From assembly GCA_033127725.1 (NCBI GenBank), contig AP026798.1, positions 186,001 through 250,000 on the forward strand: DNA of 64,000 nucleotides, read 5' to 3'. The position numbers and the translations under genes are program-made. Shown in pieces: positions 30,600 through 40,060 of the stretch (its first letter is position 1; each line of letters opens with the position of its first letter). This DNA comes from Bombiscardovia nodaiensis (GTDB lineage Bacteria > Actinomycetota > Actinomycetes > Actinomycetales > Bifidobacteriaceae). Below the pieces are notes generated by a model. The model was not told where the DNA came from and did not search any database. It was given only the letters and a program-made list of their open reading frames with translations.

Positions 30600-33071
30600 A
30601 TGACTAATCAGCAAGGATTAGACTACACGGCAAGGCCAGGCAGCACTGTCAGCGGCCACGAATTGGCGAATCAAATCAGCCAGGAGCTGCGCCTTGGGCA
30701 GGAAGTTGAGCCTTCGCAGGCGACTAGCGCCCAGGTTTACAAAGCAAGTGCTGCCGTGGTGCGCCGGCAGATGGTAGAGGCTTGGCAGAGGGGTCAATCG
30801 CAGATGGTGCAAGGCCATACGCGGGCTGTGGGCTACCTGAGCGCCGAGTACCTGCTGGGTAAGCAGCTGCCCAACGCCCTACTCAACACTGGCCTCGAAG
30901 CCCCCTTCCAGCAGGCAATGCAGGAACTGGGTTTTGAGCCTGACGACATTTTTGCAGCCGAGCGCGAGCCGGGCTTGGGCAACGGCGGACTCGGGCGTTT
31001 AGCGGCCTGCTATATCGACTCCTTGAGTTCGGAGGGGGTGCCAGCTTTTGGCTACGGCATTCGCTACCAGTACGGCATCTTCGAGCAGGCCTTCGACCAG
31101 GAGGGCCGTCAGCGCGAACTAGCTGACACCTGGCTGGAAGAGGGCGAACCCTGGGGCTTTGAAAACTTCGGTCGTGCGCGCAGGGTCAGTTTCGGCGGAT
31201 CCGTGGTGGCCGAGGGCGACCGGCGGACCTGGCAGCCGGACTGGGCGGTGAAAGCGGTGCCGGTAGATTATATGGTGCCGGGCTACGCTTCGGGCCGGGT
31301 CAACACCCTGCGCCTGTGGGAAGCTAAGGCTTACCAGGAGTTCGATTTAGCTACTTTTAACCAGTCTGACTACATAGGTGCCGTGGTGCCCAAGGTCAAG
31401 GCGGAGACCATTTCCAAGGTGCTTTACCCGGAGGATTCCACGCCCCAGGGCAAGGAGCTGCGCCTGGAGCAGCAGTACTTCTTCGTGGCAGCTTCGCTGG
31501 CGGACGCGATCGCCACCTTCTATCCGGGCGAGCGAGAGCCGGATTTGACGACCTTGCCCAGCAAGATTTGCTTCCAGCTCAACGACACCCACCCGGTCAT
31601 CGGTATCCCGGAGCTGATGCGCCTGCTGATGGACGAGCACGGCTACGGCTGGGACGAGGCCTGGTCCATCACTACGCGCGTCTTTAACTACACCTGCCAT
31701 ACCCTGCTGCCCGAAGCGCTCGAGGAGTGGCCCGCTCAGCTGATTGCGCACTTGCTGCCGCGGCACTGGGAGATTATTCAAGAGATTGACCGGCGGTTCG
31801 TGGCAGATCTGCAGGCTCGCCAGGTGAGCGACGAGCAGATTGACCGGATGCGGATTGTGACCAAGGCCGACCAGCCCAAGGTGCGCATGGCGTATTTGGC
31901 TACGGTGGGCGGTTCCTACGTCAACGGCGTGGCCGAGCTGCACTCCCAGCTGCTCAAGGACGTGACGCTTAAGGACTTCAGCGCACTCTTCCCCGAAAAG
32001 TTTACGAATGTAACCAACGGTGTGACCCCCCGCCGCTTTGTGCGCCTGGCCAACCCGCGCCTGTCGGCTCTGATTAGCGAGGGCCTGGGCTCGGATGCCT
32101 GGCTGAGCGACCTGGAGCAGCTTAAGGGCTTGGAAGCACTGGCCGACGACCCCAGTTTTGTTGACAAATTCATCGAAGTCAAGCGGGCCAACAAGGCGGA
32201 CTTCGTGGCGTTTGCCCAGCGCAAGTACGGCTTTGAGATTGACCCGGACACCATGTTTGATTCGATGATTAAGCGCTTGCATGAGTACAAGCGCCAGTCG
32301 CTCAAGATTCTGGCTGTCATAGCCCAGTACGCGGCCGTTAAGAGCGGACAGGTGGATCCGCGCTCGCTCGTGCCTCGGACGGTAATTTTCGGCGCCAAGG
32401 CCGCGCCCGGTTACGCTATGGCCAAGGAAACCATCCAGCTGATTAACAATGTGGCCCGTGTGGTGAACAATGACCCCCAGGTGGCTGGAGCTTTGAGCGT
32501 GCGCTTCCCCTGGAACTACAACATTGAGCTCGCGGAGCACCTGATTCCTGCCACGGAGCTGGACGAGCAGATTTCGCAGGCCGGCAAGGAGGCTTCGGGC
32601 ACGGGCAACATGAAGTTTGCCCTGAACGGCTCGCTGACCGTGGGCACGCTGGACGGTGCCAACGTGGAGATTCGCAGCCGGGTGGGAGCCGACAACTTCT
32701 TCCTCTTCGGCATGCAAGTCGAAGACGTGGACCGTCTCTACAGCGAGGGATACGACCCGCGCGCCTACTACGAGGCCGATCCGCGCCTGAAGGCCGCCAT
32801 CGATATGGTCGCTTCCGGCAGCTTTAGTGAGGGCGAGAGGTCCACCTACCGCAACTTGGTGGAGGACTGGCTGAGCAAGGACTACTTCATGACTCTGGCT
32901 GATTTCTCGGCCTACATGGACATTCAGTCAGAAATCGACGAAGCCTACCGGGACCAGCGGGGCTGGGCGCGCAAGGCCATCATCAACGTGGCCAACAGCG
33001 GCTTCTTCAGCTCAGACCGCGCTGTAAAGGACTACCTAGAGCGCATCTGGCACACTGGCCCCCAAGAGTAA
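30600..33071 (+). CDS. glgP: glycogen/starch/alpha-glucan phosphorylase
   Basis: An 823-residue GT35 enzyme that releases glucose 1-phosphate from the non-reducing ends of alpha-1,4-glucans with inorganic phosphate. GNGGLGRLAACY near residue 125, the catalytic-domain KRLHEYKRQ and the pyridoxal-phosphate site EASGTGNMKF with Lys at about 672 are intact, and the length matches the family. ATG at 30600 follows AGAGGGG. Its neighbour 4-alpha-glucanotransferase (malQ) and the shared upstream 14-mer suggest joint use in glycogen or maltodextrin degradation. The promoter carries candidate operator sites (see 30281 and 30523). Confidence 0.96.
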   Translation: MTNQQGLDYTARPGSTVSGHELANQISQELRLGQEVEPSQATSAQVYKASAAVVRRQMVEAWQRGQSQMVQGHTRAVGYLSAEYLLGKQLPNALLNTGLEAPFQQAMQELGFEPDDIFAAEREPGLGNGGLGRLAACYIDSLSSEGVPAFGYGIRYQYGIFEQAFDQEGRQRELADTWLEEGEPWGFENFGRARRVSFGGSVVAEGDRRTWQPDWAVKAVPVDYMVPGYASGRVNTLRLWEAKAYQEFDLATFNQSDYIGAVVPKVKAETISKVLYPEDSTPQGKELRLEQQYFFVAASLADAIATFYPGEREPDLTTLPSKICFQLNDTHPVIGIPELMRLLMDEHGYGWDEAWSITTRVFNYTCHTLLPEALEEWPAQLIAHLLPRHWEIIQEIDRRFVADLQARQVSDEQIDRMRIVTKADQPKVRMAYLATVGGSYVNGVAELHSQLLKDVTLKDFSALFPEKFTNVTNGVTPRRFVRLANPRLSALISEGLGSDAWLSDLEQLKGLEALADDPSFVDKFIEVKRANKADFVAFAQRKYGFEIDPDTMFDSMIKRLHEYKRQSLKILAVIAQYAAVKSGQVDPRSLVPRTVIFGAKAAPGYAMAKETIQLINNVARVVNNDPQVAGALSVRFPWNYNIELAEHLIPATELDEQISQAGKEASGTGNMKFALNGSLTVGTLDGANVEIRSRVGADNFFLFGMQVEDVDRLYSEGYDPRAYYEADPRLKAAIDMVASGSFSEGERSTYRNLVEDWLSKDYFMTLADFSAYMDIQSEIDEAYRDQRGWARKAIINVANSGFFSSDRAVKDYLERIWHTGPQE

Positions 33072-33082
33072 GCGCGGCAGGC

Positions 33083-33118
33083 GGGGTGGGCGGTCGCAAC
33101 TGGCGGCTGCCCCACCCC
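33083..33118 (+). terminator. hairpin after glgP
   Basis: GGGGTGGGC (33083-33091) pairs with GCCCCACCCC (33109-33118), with one bulged base and a 17-nt loop. It is very GC-rich but has no T-tract, so termination is likely but not certain. Confidence 0.5.
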
Positions 33119-33152
33119 ATGCTGCTGGGATACTAAGTGTCGATAGGTGGAA

Positions 33153-33166
33153 TGACAACGATTGCA
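33153..33166 (+). promoter_or_regulatory. malQ upstream operator-like 14-mer
   Basis: TGACAACGATTGCA is identical to the motif on the glgP promoter. It contains CAA-3-TTG dyad symmetry, as in LacI-family operators. A TATAGA hexamer at about 33211 could be the -10 for malQ. Confidence 0.5.
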
Positions 33167-33245
33167 GTACGAGTTCGTCGGGCTCTCTCCAATCCGACGC
33201 GTACATGCTCTATAGATGTGCAACATGCAAGAGGAGCTGGTGGAT

Positions 33246-35396
33246 ATGTCCGAGCAAACGCAGCAGACGGGGCAGCAAGAAGTGAATGCGCCGCTGTCGC
33301 AACTCGCACAAGCCTGCGGGGTGGCGACGGAGTATAAGGGGCAGCAGGGCGAGATTCATGTTATTGCTGACCGGGTGGTGGCTAAGGTGCTCACAGCTCT
33401 GGGCATTGACGTGGAAGCTGACGACGCCGAGGGTATAGCAGCCCACTTGCAGCGCTTGACCCAGGAGCGGCAGGAGGCCCTGTGCTCGCCAACGGTGCTC
33501 CAGGAGCTTGGGGTGCCGACTGCGCTTACTCTTAACTGCCAGCCGGGGGCGCTCGCGGCCAGCCTCACCCTGGAAGACGGCAGTGACGGCAGCGGGGAGC
33601 TCCTTCTGCGGGCCGGCGAAGAGGGGCAGACGCTCTTGGAGCTGGGCTCCGGCATTCCCATGGGCTACCACCGGCTCGACTTGCAAGCAGGGGAGCGGCA
33701 GCAGCGGGCCACGCTCATCACGGCCCCCCAGCGCATCCCCCTGCCCGAGGCAGTGAAGGAGCACGCGCGCTGGGGGTGGATGACCCAGCTTTACTCGGTG
33801 CGCTCCCACGGCTCTTGGGGGGTGGGGGACTTTGCGGACTTGGCTCAACTCCTGGCCGCAGCCGGCAGCAAGAGCGGAGCGGACTTTATGCTCATCAACC
33901 CTATCCATGCTGGTGAACCCCAGGCGCCCTTGCAGCCCTCGCCTTACTTCCCAGCCTCGCGCACGTTTTTGAACCCGCTCTATATTCGTCCGCAGTCCAT
34001 CGCTGCTTACAAGGAGCTCGGCGAGAGCGAACGTATGCAAGCGGACCAACTCTTTGCGCAGGCGGCAGAGCAGAACTCGGACCCGAACCGCCTGGATCGC
34101 GACCTGGCCTGGACCTGTAAGAAGCAAGCGCTCTGGCTGATATTCCAGCAGGCCCGACCCAGTTTGCGAGTCGACAGCGCATTTGCGCAGTTTGTGCGTG
34201 CGGGTGGGCAGGAGCTGGAGTCGTTTGCCCTCTGGTGCCTGGCCTACCAACACTGGGGGCAGCCGCAGGAACGCGCGGACTCCTGGTTCCGGTCCGAGAG
34301 TCCGCACTCGGCGCGGGTGCAGGCGCTCAAGGCGAGCGACCAGGAGGGCTTCGAGTTTTACCTGTGGCTGCAGTGGGTGGCCAACCAGCAGCTGGAGGAG
34401 GCGCAGCGCTCTGGCAAGGCTGCTGGCATGGTTTTGGGGCTCATGGAGGATATGGCCGTGGGTGTCAATCCACTGGGCGAGGACGTGTGGTCTCACCCGG
34501 AGCGCTACGCCCGGGGCGCGTCTGTGGGCGCTCCGCCAGACGCTTTTAATCAGCAGGGACAGAACTGGCTGCAGCCGCCTTTGGACCCCTTGGACCTGGA
34601 GCGAACCGGCTACAAGGCTTACCGGCAGCTGGTGGGCGGCATGTTTGCTCACAGCGGTGCCATTCGCATTGACCACGCGCTGGGCCTCTTCCGGCTCTGG
34701 TGGATTCCCGCCGGTTCTCCCGCCAGCGAGGGTACATATGTGACCTATAACTACAAGGCCATGCTCTCGGTGCTGGCGATTGAAGCGACGCGGGCTGGCG
34801 GCATAGTGGTGGGCGAAGATTTGGGCGTAGTGCCTGATTTTGCGGCGCAGGCTCTGGCTGACCGAGGAGTGCTAGGCACCATTATTGAGTGGTTTGAGCA
34901 GAAAGATGGCGTCTTTAAGAATCCGGCCGGCTACCGCAAGTACGCGCTGGCAGCCGTGACGACCCACGATCTACCGCCCACGGCGGGCTATTTGCAGTAT
35001 GAGCATGTGCACATTCGAGAGCGCTTGGGACTCTTGGCTCAGTCGGCTCAGGAGTTTGAGGCGGCCGCGCAAGACGAGCACCGGGCTATGCTGCAATTCC
35101 TGGTGGCCGGAGGCTGGCTGGACCCGGCGGTGGCTGGCGACGAGCGTGGGCATACCCAGGAGATTGTGGAGGCCATGCATCGGGCGGTGTTGAGCGCGCC
35201 TTCCCTGCTCAAAATGGCGGCCTTGGTGGACGGCGTGGGCGAGTCACGCTCGCAAAATCAGCCGGGCACCATCGACGAATACCCTAACTGGCGGGTGCCC
35301 TTGGCGGACGAGAAGGGGCGTGTAGTCTACGCTGAAGAGGTGTTTGACCTGCCGCGGGTGCAAGCGTTGGCACAGGTGATGCGGGAAGGTATTTAG
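33246..35396 (+). CDS. malQ: 4-alpha-glucanotransferase (amylomaltase)
   Basis: A 716-residue GH77 enzyme that transfers maltosyl and longer segments between alpha-1,4-glucans, making long substrates for the phosphorylase and releasing glucose. An N-terminal ~170-residue actinobacterial extension precedes the GH77 barrel. Catalytic-region motifs are visible: FMLINPIHAG, RIDHALGLFRLW (nucleophile Asp), GEDLGVVPD (acid/base Glu) and TTHDLPPTAGY. I prefer the ATG at 33246, with AAGAGGAG 9 nt upstream, over the in-frame ATG at 33216. It lies 174 bp after glgP and is followed by a terminator. Confidence 0.95.
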   Translation: MSEQTQQTGQQEVNAPLSQLAQACGVATEYKGQQGEIHVIADRVVAKVLTALGIDVEADDAEGIAAHLQRLTQERQEALCSPTVLQELGVPTALTLNCQPGALAASLTLEDGSDGSGELLLRAGEEGQTLLELGSGIPMGYHRLDLQAGERQQRATLITAPQRIPLPEAVKEHARWGWMTQLYSVRSHGSWGVGDFADLAQLLAAAGSKSGADFMLINPIHAGEPQAPLQPSPYFPASRTFLNPLYIRPQSIAAYKELGESERMQADQLFAQAAEQNSDPNRLDRDLAWTCKKQALWLIFQQARPSLRVDSAFAQFVRAGGQELESFALWCLAYQHWGQPQERADSWFRSESPHSARVQALKASDQEGFEFYLWLQWVANQQLEEAQRSGKAAGMVLGLMEDMAVGVNPLGEDVWSHPERYARGASVGAPPDAFNQQGQNWLQPPLDPLDLERTGYKAYRQLVGGMFAHSGAIRIDHALGLFRLWWIPAGSPASEGTYVTYNYKAMLSVLAIEATRAGGIVVGEDLGVVPDFAAQALADRGVLGTIIEWFEQKDGVFKNPAGYRKYALAAVTTHDLPPTAGYLQYEHVHIRERLGLLAQSAQEFEAAAQDEHRAMLQFLVAGGWLDPAVAGDERGHTQEIVEAMHRAVLSAPSLLKMAALVDGVGESRSQNQPGTIDEYPNWRVPLADEKGRVVYAEEVFDLPRVQALAQVMREGI

Positions 35397-35413
35397 GCGA
35401 TTTCTCGAGCCAG

Positions 35414-35447
35414 AAAGCCGGTTTGAGGGAACTCAGGCCGGCTTTTT
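35414..35447 (+). terminator. rho-independent terminator after malQ
   Basis: AAAGCCGG (35414-35421) pairs with CCGGCTTT (35438-35445), with inner TGAG/CTCA pairing and a T5 run. It lies 17 bp after the malQ stop. Confidence 0.88.
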
Positions 35448-35501
35448 GCTGTATTAAAAAAGAAAATTTGAAAAAGTGGGAATAGCGGGTTGCCTTTGGA
35501 A

Positions 35502-35522
35502 GTTGAGTGATGTAGGCTCAAG
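35502..35522. promoter_or_regulatory. HAIR operator (HspR site) before dnaK
   Basis: GTTGAGT-N7-GCTCAAG matches the known HspR inverted repeat CTTGAGT-N7-ACTCAAG at 12 of 14 arm positions. It lies about 130-150 bp before dnaK, and hspR is the last gene of the same operon, so autoregulation is expected. Confidence 0.85.
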
Positions 35523-35655
35523 TTTTAGAAGTGGTCTGCATGAGTGGTCTTCTCCTTTGCGGAGGGGGCGCGGGCAGGTCGCCGAGGAATGCGAGCGATA
35601 AGCGTAGAACAGAGCGCTGCTAACGGGCAGCGCGCAAGAGCCAGGAGGCAACAAT

Positions 35656-37545
35656 ATGGCACGTGCAGTAGGCATTGATCTGGGTACCACCAATTCGTGC
35701 ATTGCAACACTTGAGGGCGGCGAACCAACCGTCATCGTCAACGCTGAGGGCGCTCGTACCACGCCATCGGTGGTGGCATTTAGCAAGTCCGGTGAGATTC
35801 TGGTGGGCGAGGTTGCCAAGCGCCAGGCCGTCACGAACGTAGACCGCACTATCAGCTCCGTCAAGCGCCACATGGGCACTGACTGGAATGTGGAAATCGA
35901 CGGCAAGCAGTGGACGCCGCAGGAGATTTCCGCTCAGATTCTGATGAAGCTCAAGAGGGACGCCGAGTCCTACCTGGGCGAGCCGGTCACCGACGCGGTT
36001 ATCACCTGCCCTGCGTACTTCAACGATGCCCAGCGTCAGGCAACTAAGGACGCTGGCAAGATTGCCGGTCTCAATGTACTCCGCATCATCAACGAGCCCA
36101 CCGCCGCAGCCTTGGCTTACGGCCTGGAGAAGGGCAAGGAAGATGAGCGCATCCTAGTCTTCGACTTGGGCGGCGGCACCTTCGATGTCTCCCTATTGGA
36201 GATTGGCAAGGACGACGACGGCTTCTCCACCATTCAGGTGCAGGCCACCAACGGCGACAACAAGCTGGGTGGCGACGACTGGGATCAGAAGATTATCGAC
36301 TGGCTGGTCGGCGAAGTCAAGAACAAGTACGGTGTGGATCTGTCCAAGGACAAGATTGCTCTCCAGCGCTTGAAGGAAGCCGCTGAGCAGGCCAAGAAGG
36401 AGCTTTCCTCCTCCAGCTCGACCAGCATCTCCATGCAGTATCTGGCTATGACTCCTGATGGCACGCCTGTACACTTGGACGAGACGCTGACCCGTGCGCA
36501 CTTTGAAGAGATGACCTCCGACCTGCTGGGCCGCTGCCGTACGCCCTTCAACAACGTGCTGGCTGACGCTGGCATCTCCGTGCAAGACATTGACCACGTT
36601 GTTCTCGTAGGCGGTTCCACCCGTATGCCGGCCGTCAAGGAGCTGGTGAAGGAGCTGACTGGCGGTAAGGAAGCCAACCAGACCGTGAACCCCGATGAGG
36701 TTGTGGCTGTTGGTGCTGCCGTGCAGTCTGGCGTGATTAAGGGCGACCGCAAGGATGTGCTCCTGATTGATGTGACCCCGCTTTCGCTGGGCATTGAGAC
36801 CAAGGGCGGCATCATGACTAAGCTCATTGACCGCAACACAGCCATCCCCACCAAGCGCTCCGAGGTCTTCTCCACGGCTGAGGACAACCAGCCTTCCGTG
36901 CTGATTCAGGTCTACCAAGGTGAGCGTGAGTTCGCCCGTGACAACAAGCCCCTGGGCACCTTCGAGCTGACTGGTATTGCTCCGGCTCCTCGCGGTGTAC
37001 CCCAGATTGAGGTCACCTTCGACATCGATGCCAACGGCATTGTGCACGTATCTGCTAAGGACAAGGGCACGGGCAAAGAGCAGTCGATGACCATCACTGG
37101 CGGTTCCGCACTGCCCAAGGACGAAATTGACAAGATGGTGAAGGAAGCTCAGGCGCACGAGGCTGAAGATAAGCAGAAGCGTGAGGACACTGATGCGCGC
37201 AACGCCGCCGAGGCTGCCGCCTACCAGACCGAGAAGTTGGTCTCCGACAACAAGGACAAGATTTCCGAGGACATTGCCAAGGAAGTCACCGACAAGGTCA
37301 ACGCCTTGAAGGAAGCCTTGAAGGGCGAGGACATGGAGAAGATTAAGTCTGCCCAGTCCGAGCTGATGACCTCTGCTCAGAAGATTGGCGAGGCCCTTTA
37401 CTCGCAGCAGGCAGCAGGTGATGCTGCCGGTGCTGCTGGTGCGGGCGCTGACTCGGCTTCTGCAAGTGCTGCTGGCTCCTCCGACGACGACGTAGTAGAC
37501 GCCGAAGTGGTGGATGACGACGACAAGAAGAAGGATGGCGAGTGA
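35656..37545 (+). CDS. dnaK: molecular chaperone DnaK (Hsp70)
   Basis: A 629-residue ATP-dependent chaperone. The actin-like ATPase starts GIDLGTTNS at about 7-15, followed by [21 protein letters not shown] and [10 protein letters not shown]. The substrate-binding domain begins after the linker [13 protein letters not shown], and the C-terminus ends in an Ala/Gly/Ser stretch and an acidic tail with EVVDDDD. ATG at 35656 has CAGGAGG upstream. It is the first gene of dnaK-grpE-dnaJ-hspR; grpE begins one base after its stop, so translation is likely coupled. Confidence 0.99.
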   Translation: MARAVGIDLGTTNSCIATLEGGEPTVIVNAEGARTTPSVVAFSKSGEILVGEVAKRQAVTNVDRTISSVKRHMGTDWNVEIDGKQWTPQEISAQILMKLKRDAESYLGEPVTDAVITCPAYFNDAQRQATKDAGKIAGLNVLRIINEPTAAALAYGLEKGKEDERILVFDLGGGTFDVSLLEIGKDDDGFSTIQVQATNGDNKLGGDDWDQKIIDWLVGEVKNKYGVDLSKDKIALQRLKEAAEQAKKELSSSSSTSISMQYLAMTPDGTPVHLDETLTRAHFEEMTSDLLGRCRTPFNNVLADAGISVQDIDHVVLVGGSTRMPAVKELVKELTGGKEANQTVNPDEVVAVGAAVQSGVIKGDRKDVLLIDVTPLSLGIETKGGIMTKLIDRNTAIPTKRSEVFSTAEDNQPSVLIQVYQGEREFARDNKPLGTFELTGIAPAPRGVPQIEVTFDIDANGIVHVSAKDKGTGKEQSMTITGGSALPKDEIDKMVKEAQAHEAEDKQKREDTDARNAAEAAAYQTEKLVSDNKDKISEDIAKEVTDKVNALKEALKGEDMEKIKSAQSELMTSAQKIGEALYSQQAAGDAAGAAGAGADSASASAAGSSDDDVVDAEVVDDDDKKKDGE

Positions 37546-37546
37546 C

Positions 37547-38290
37547 ATGCCAGACTTCAGTGCGAATGATTACCTGAATGGCATGTCGGACGCCGAGTCG
37601 CTCAAGGGTGACCCGGCGTCCGCCGGAAAGAGCGGTAGTCAGCAGCCTCAGCAGTCTCAGGACTCCAGCCAGGCGTCTGACGGGCAGGACGAGTCTCAGA
37701 CAGCTCAAGGCGCCCATGAGGATGGGCAAGCCCAAAACCCCGCAGAGGGGCAAGCAGGGCAAGCTGCGGGCGCTACTGACTCCGACGATGAGCCGGGTGC
37801 GGCTGGTGAGTCCCGGAAGGCCGATCAGGCGCCTGCTGACGGTGACCAGCTGACGCCACTCGGACAGGCCAAGAAGGAAGCCGCTGACTACCTGGAAGCA
37901 CTCCAACGGGAGCGTGCCCAGTTCGTCAACTACCGCAACCGGACAGCCAAAGAGCAGGAGATTTTCCGCCAGCACGGCATTATCGACGTGCTCACGGCCC
38001 TCCTGCCAGCCTTGGACGACATCGACCGCATCCGTGAACACGGAGGCTTGGATGACTCCTTTGAGGCCGTGGCTGCCAAGATTGACAAGACCTTTGAGAA
38101 GTTCGGTGTGGAAAAGTTCGGCAAGAAGGGCGAAGATTTCGACCCGACTGAGCACGAAGCGATTCTGCACAAGCCGGACCCTCAGGCCCATAAGGAAACC
38201 GTGGATACGGTCGTTGAGGCGGGCTACCGGATCGGGGACCGCGTCATCCGCGCTGCCCGTGTGGTAGTGGCATCTCCCCAGGAGCAGTAG
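37547..38290 (+). CDS. grpE: nucleotide exchange factor GrpE
   Basis: A 247-residue co-chaperone that exchanges ADP for ATP on DnaK. The first ~100 residues are a disordered Gln/Ser/Asp/Ala-rich extension, long for the family. The core begins near KKEAADYLEALQRERAQFVNYRNRT, a coiled coil, and ends with the beta domain HEAILHKPDPQAHKETVDTV and the closing GYRIGDRVIRAARVVVA signature (described as segments of one motif region). ATG at 37547 is 1 nt after the dnaK stop and uses AAGAAGGA within the dnaK 3' end as ribosome site. Confidence 0.97.
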   Translation: MPDFSANDYLNGMSDAESLKGDPASAGKSGSQQPQQSQDSSQASDGQDESQTAQGAHEDGQAQNPAEGQAGQAAGATDSDDEPGAAGESRKADQAPADGDQLTPLGQAKKEAADYLEALQRERAQFVNYRNRTAKEQEIFRQHGIIDVLTALLPALDDIDRIREHGGLDDSFEAVAAKIDKTFEKFGVEKFGKKGEDFDPTEHEAILHKPDPQAHKETVDTVVEAGYRIGDRVIRAARVVVASPQEQ

Positions 38291-38351
38291 GCAGCGCAGG
38301 CGTCTCATTCAAGGAAAATACAAGGTGTACGAGTGAAGAAAGGAGACATGG

Positions 38352-39380
38352 ATGGCTGAGAACGAATGGCTGAACAAGGACTTCTACAAAGTCCTCGGTG
38401 TCTCCAAGGACGCCAGCGATGCGGACATAACCAAAGCCTACCGCAAGCTTGCCCGCAAATACCATCCTGATTTGAACAAGACCAAGGAGGCGGAGGAGAA
38501 GTTTAAGGATATCTCCGAGGCCTACGACGTGTTGAGCAACAAGCAAGAGCGCCAAAAGTACGATGCGATTCGTCAATTTGGTATGGGCGGCGCTCGCTTT
38601 GCAGGCGGTTCGTCTGGCGGTGGATTTAATGCCGACGGGGCCCAGGACTTCTTTAGCTCCATGTTCGGCGCAGGAGCGGGCGGACCTGGTGGCTCGAGAA
38701 TCCGCTTCTCCACCGGCGGCGCGGGCGGGCCAGACTTATCTGACCTGTTCTCCGCTTTTGGAGGAGCAGCCCCACGCTCTGGCGGTTTTGGTGGCAGTGG
38801 CTACCAGGAGGAGTACCGAGAGCCTCCACGGGCTGCGAAAGGCGTTGACCGCACCTCGCAGATCACGCTCACCTTCCGGCAGGCGGTAAAAGGCGCAACG
38901 GTCTCGCTGAGTGTGGCAGGAGTGAAGTTCAAGACTCACATTCCAGCTGGAGTTGAGGACGGACAGCGCATACGCTTGGCCGGTAAAGGGCACGAGGGTG
39001 TCAACGGTGGTCCCAACGGTGACCTGTACTTAAAGATTACCGTAAAGCCTAGCGAGCGCTTTACTATGCGCGGCAAGGACCTAGTGATGGACTTGCCGCT
39101 GACGGCCAGCGAAGCGGCCCTAGGTGCCAAGGTGCAGGCTCACGACCTGGATGGGCAGACGGTGGCCTTCAAGGTGCCGGCTGGCTCATCCTCCGGCGAT
39201 GAGATTCGCATAGGTGGTTTGGGCGTGCAAGACAGGCGTGGCAATGGCGATTTGGTGGGAAGAATTTCCATTCACATGCCAGGCAAGTTAAGTCTTGCTG
39301 CCAAGCGGGCCATGAAGGAATTCGCCAAGGCTACGAGTGACTTCGACGAGCAGATGGCTCAGGAACGCCTGAAAGATTGA
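38352..39380 (+). CDS. dnaJ: DnaJ-family co-chaperone lacking the zinc-finger domain
   Basis: A 342-residue Hsp40. The J domain at residues ~8-73 has the essential HPD (about 38-40) that stimulates DnaK ATPase. A Gly/Phe-rich linker follows (GGSSGGGFN...), and two C-terminal beta domains (from ~160) bind substrate. There are no CxxCxGxG repeats, so it is the type II (CbpA/DnaJ2-like) form; a second, zinc-finger DnaJ probably exists elsewhere. ATG at 38352 has AAAGGAG about 7 nt upstream. A 10-bp hairpin lies between this gene and hspR. Confidence 0.95.
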   Translation: MAENEWLNKDFYKVLGVSKDASDADITKAYRKLARKYHPDLNKTKEAEEKFKDISEAYDVLSNKQERQKYDAIRQFGMGGARFAGGSSGGGFNADGAQDFFSSMFGAGAGGPGGSRIRFSTGGAGGPDLSDLFSAFGGAAPRSGGFGGSGYQEEYREPPRAAKGVDRTSQITLTFRQAVKGATVSLSVAGVKFKTHIPAGVEDGQRIRLAGKGHEGVNGGPNGDLYLKITVKPSERFTMRGKDLVMDLPLTASEAALGAKVQAHDLDGQTVAFKVPAGSSSGDEIRIGGLGVQDRRGNGDLVGRISIHMPGKLSLAAKRAMKEFAKATSDFDEQMAQERLKD

Positions 39381-39389
39381 GCCTCGAGG

Positions 39390-39426
39390 CTGGTAGCAGT
39401 CAGACAGATAGCTTGGCTGCTACCAG
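39390..39426 (+). terminator. hairpin between dnaJ and hspR
   Basis: CTGGTAGCAG (39390-39399) pairs perfectly with CTGCTACCAG (39417-39426), with a 17-nt loop and no T-tract. It may attenuate transcription into hspR or protect the upstream mRNA. Confidence 0.45.
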
Positions 39427-39497
39427 TGAGAGCTTGATAAGAGTGCAGGAGTGGTCGGCTGATGAGGGCCGGACACAGCAGCCAGGGAGGTGAAAGC

Positions 39498-40055
39498 ATG
39501 GCAGCAGTAGATAGGCAGATTCGTAGAGCCTACCTGGCTTGCGGGCAGGCGCTCGTGACTGGCGGCGCGAGCCTGGACCAGATAGACGAGCGTGGTATCG
39601 ACGTTAACCTGCCAGTTTTTAGCGTGGGCCAGGCGGCTCAATTGGCAGACATACACCCCCAAACCTTGCGCCAGTACGACCGTTTGGGTTTGATTGTGCC
39701 TGAGCGCACTGAAGGCGGAGCCAGGCGGTATTCCCTGCGGGATTTGGACCGGCTCTGCCAGGCTCAGCACTTGAGCCAAGATGAATCCATCAATTTGGCT
39801 GGCGTGACCAGGATTCTGGAGTTGGCCGAAGAAAATCGTCAACTGCGGCGTCAGGTTCGTCGACTGAGGGAGCCGGCAGGGAGTAACATTTTCGCGGCCG
39901 CGGCCGATGGTGAGGTGGTGGAAGTGGAGCGCTCGCGCCGGGCTCGTCTGTGGCGGCACCAGACTCGGATGCACACAGAAGAGCTCGTGGCTCGTCCAGA
40001 GGATTCGCTCTCGGTTGTAGAGTCGAAATCGCTGGTGCTCTGGGGCTTGGACTGA
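39498..40055 (+). CDS. hspR: heat-shock repressor HspR (MerR family)
   Basis: A 185-residue repressor. The MerR-type helix-turn-helix (about residues 28-97) contains FSVGQAAQLADIHPQTLRQYD and the wing RTEGGARRYS, followed by the dimerising coiled coil EENRQLRRQVRRL. HspR represses dnaK operons through HAIR sequences and in known cases needs DnaK as co-repressor; a matching site is at 35502. An N-terminal ~27 residues and a C-terminal Arg/Glu-rich tail make it longer than the ~130-residue Streptomyces protein. ATG at 39498 is preceded by GGGAGGTG. It ends 5 bp from the convergent kinase-repressor gene. Confidence 0.93.
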   Translation: MAAVDRQIRRAYLACGQALVTGGASLDQIDERGIDVNLPVFSVGQAAQLADIHPQTLRQYDRLGLIVPERTEGGARRYSLRDLDRLCQAQHLSQDESINLAGVTRILELAEENRQLRRQVRRLREPAGSNIFAAAADGEVVEVERSRRARLWRHQTRMHTEELVARPEDSLSVVESKSLVLWGLD

Positions 40056-40060
40056 GTCGG

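Noticed and set aside
33210..34676. 488-codon minus-strand ORF opposite malQ
   Set aside because: Shadow frame of malQ, rich in Leu/Arg/His/Gln; all GH77 motifs are on the plus strand.
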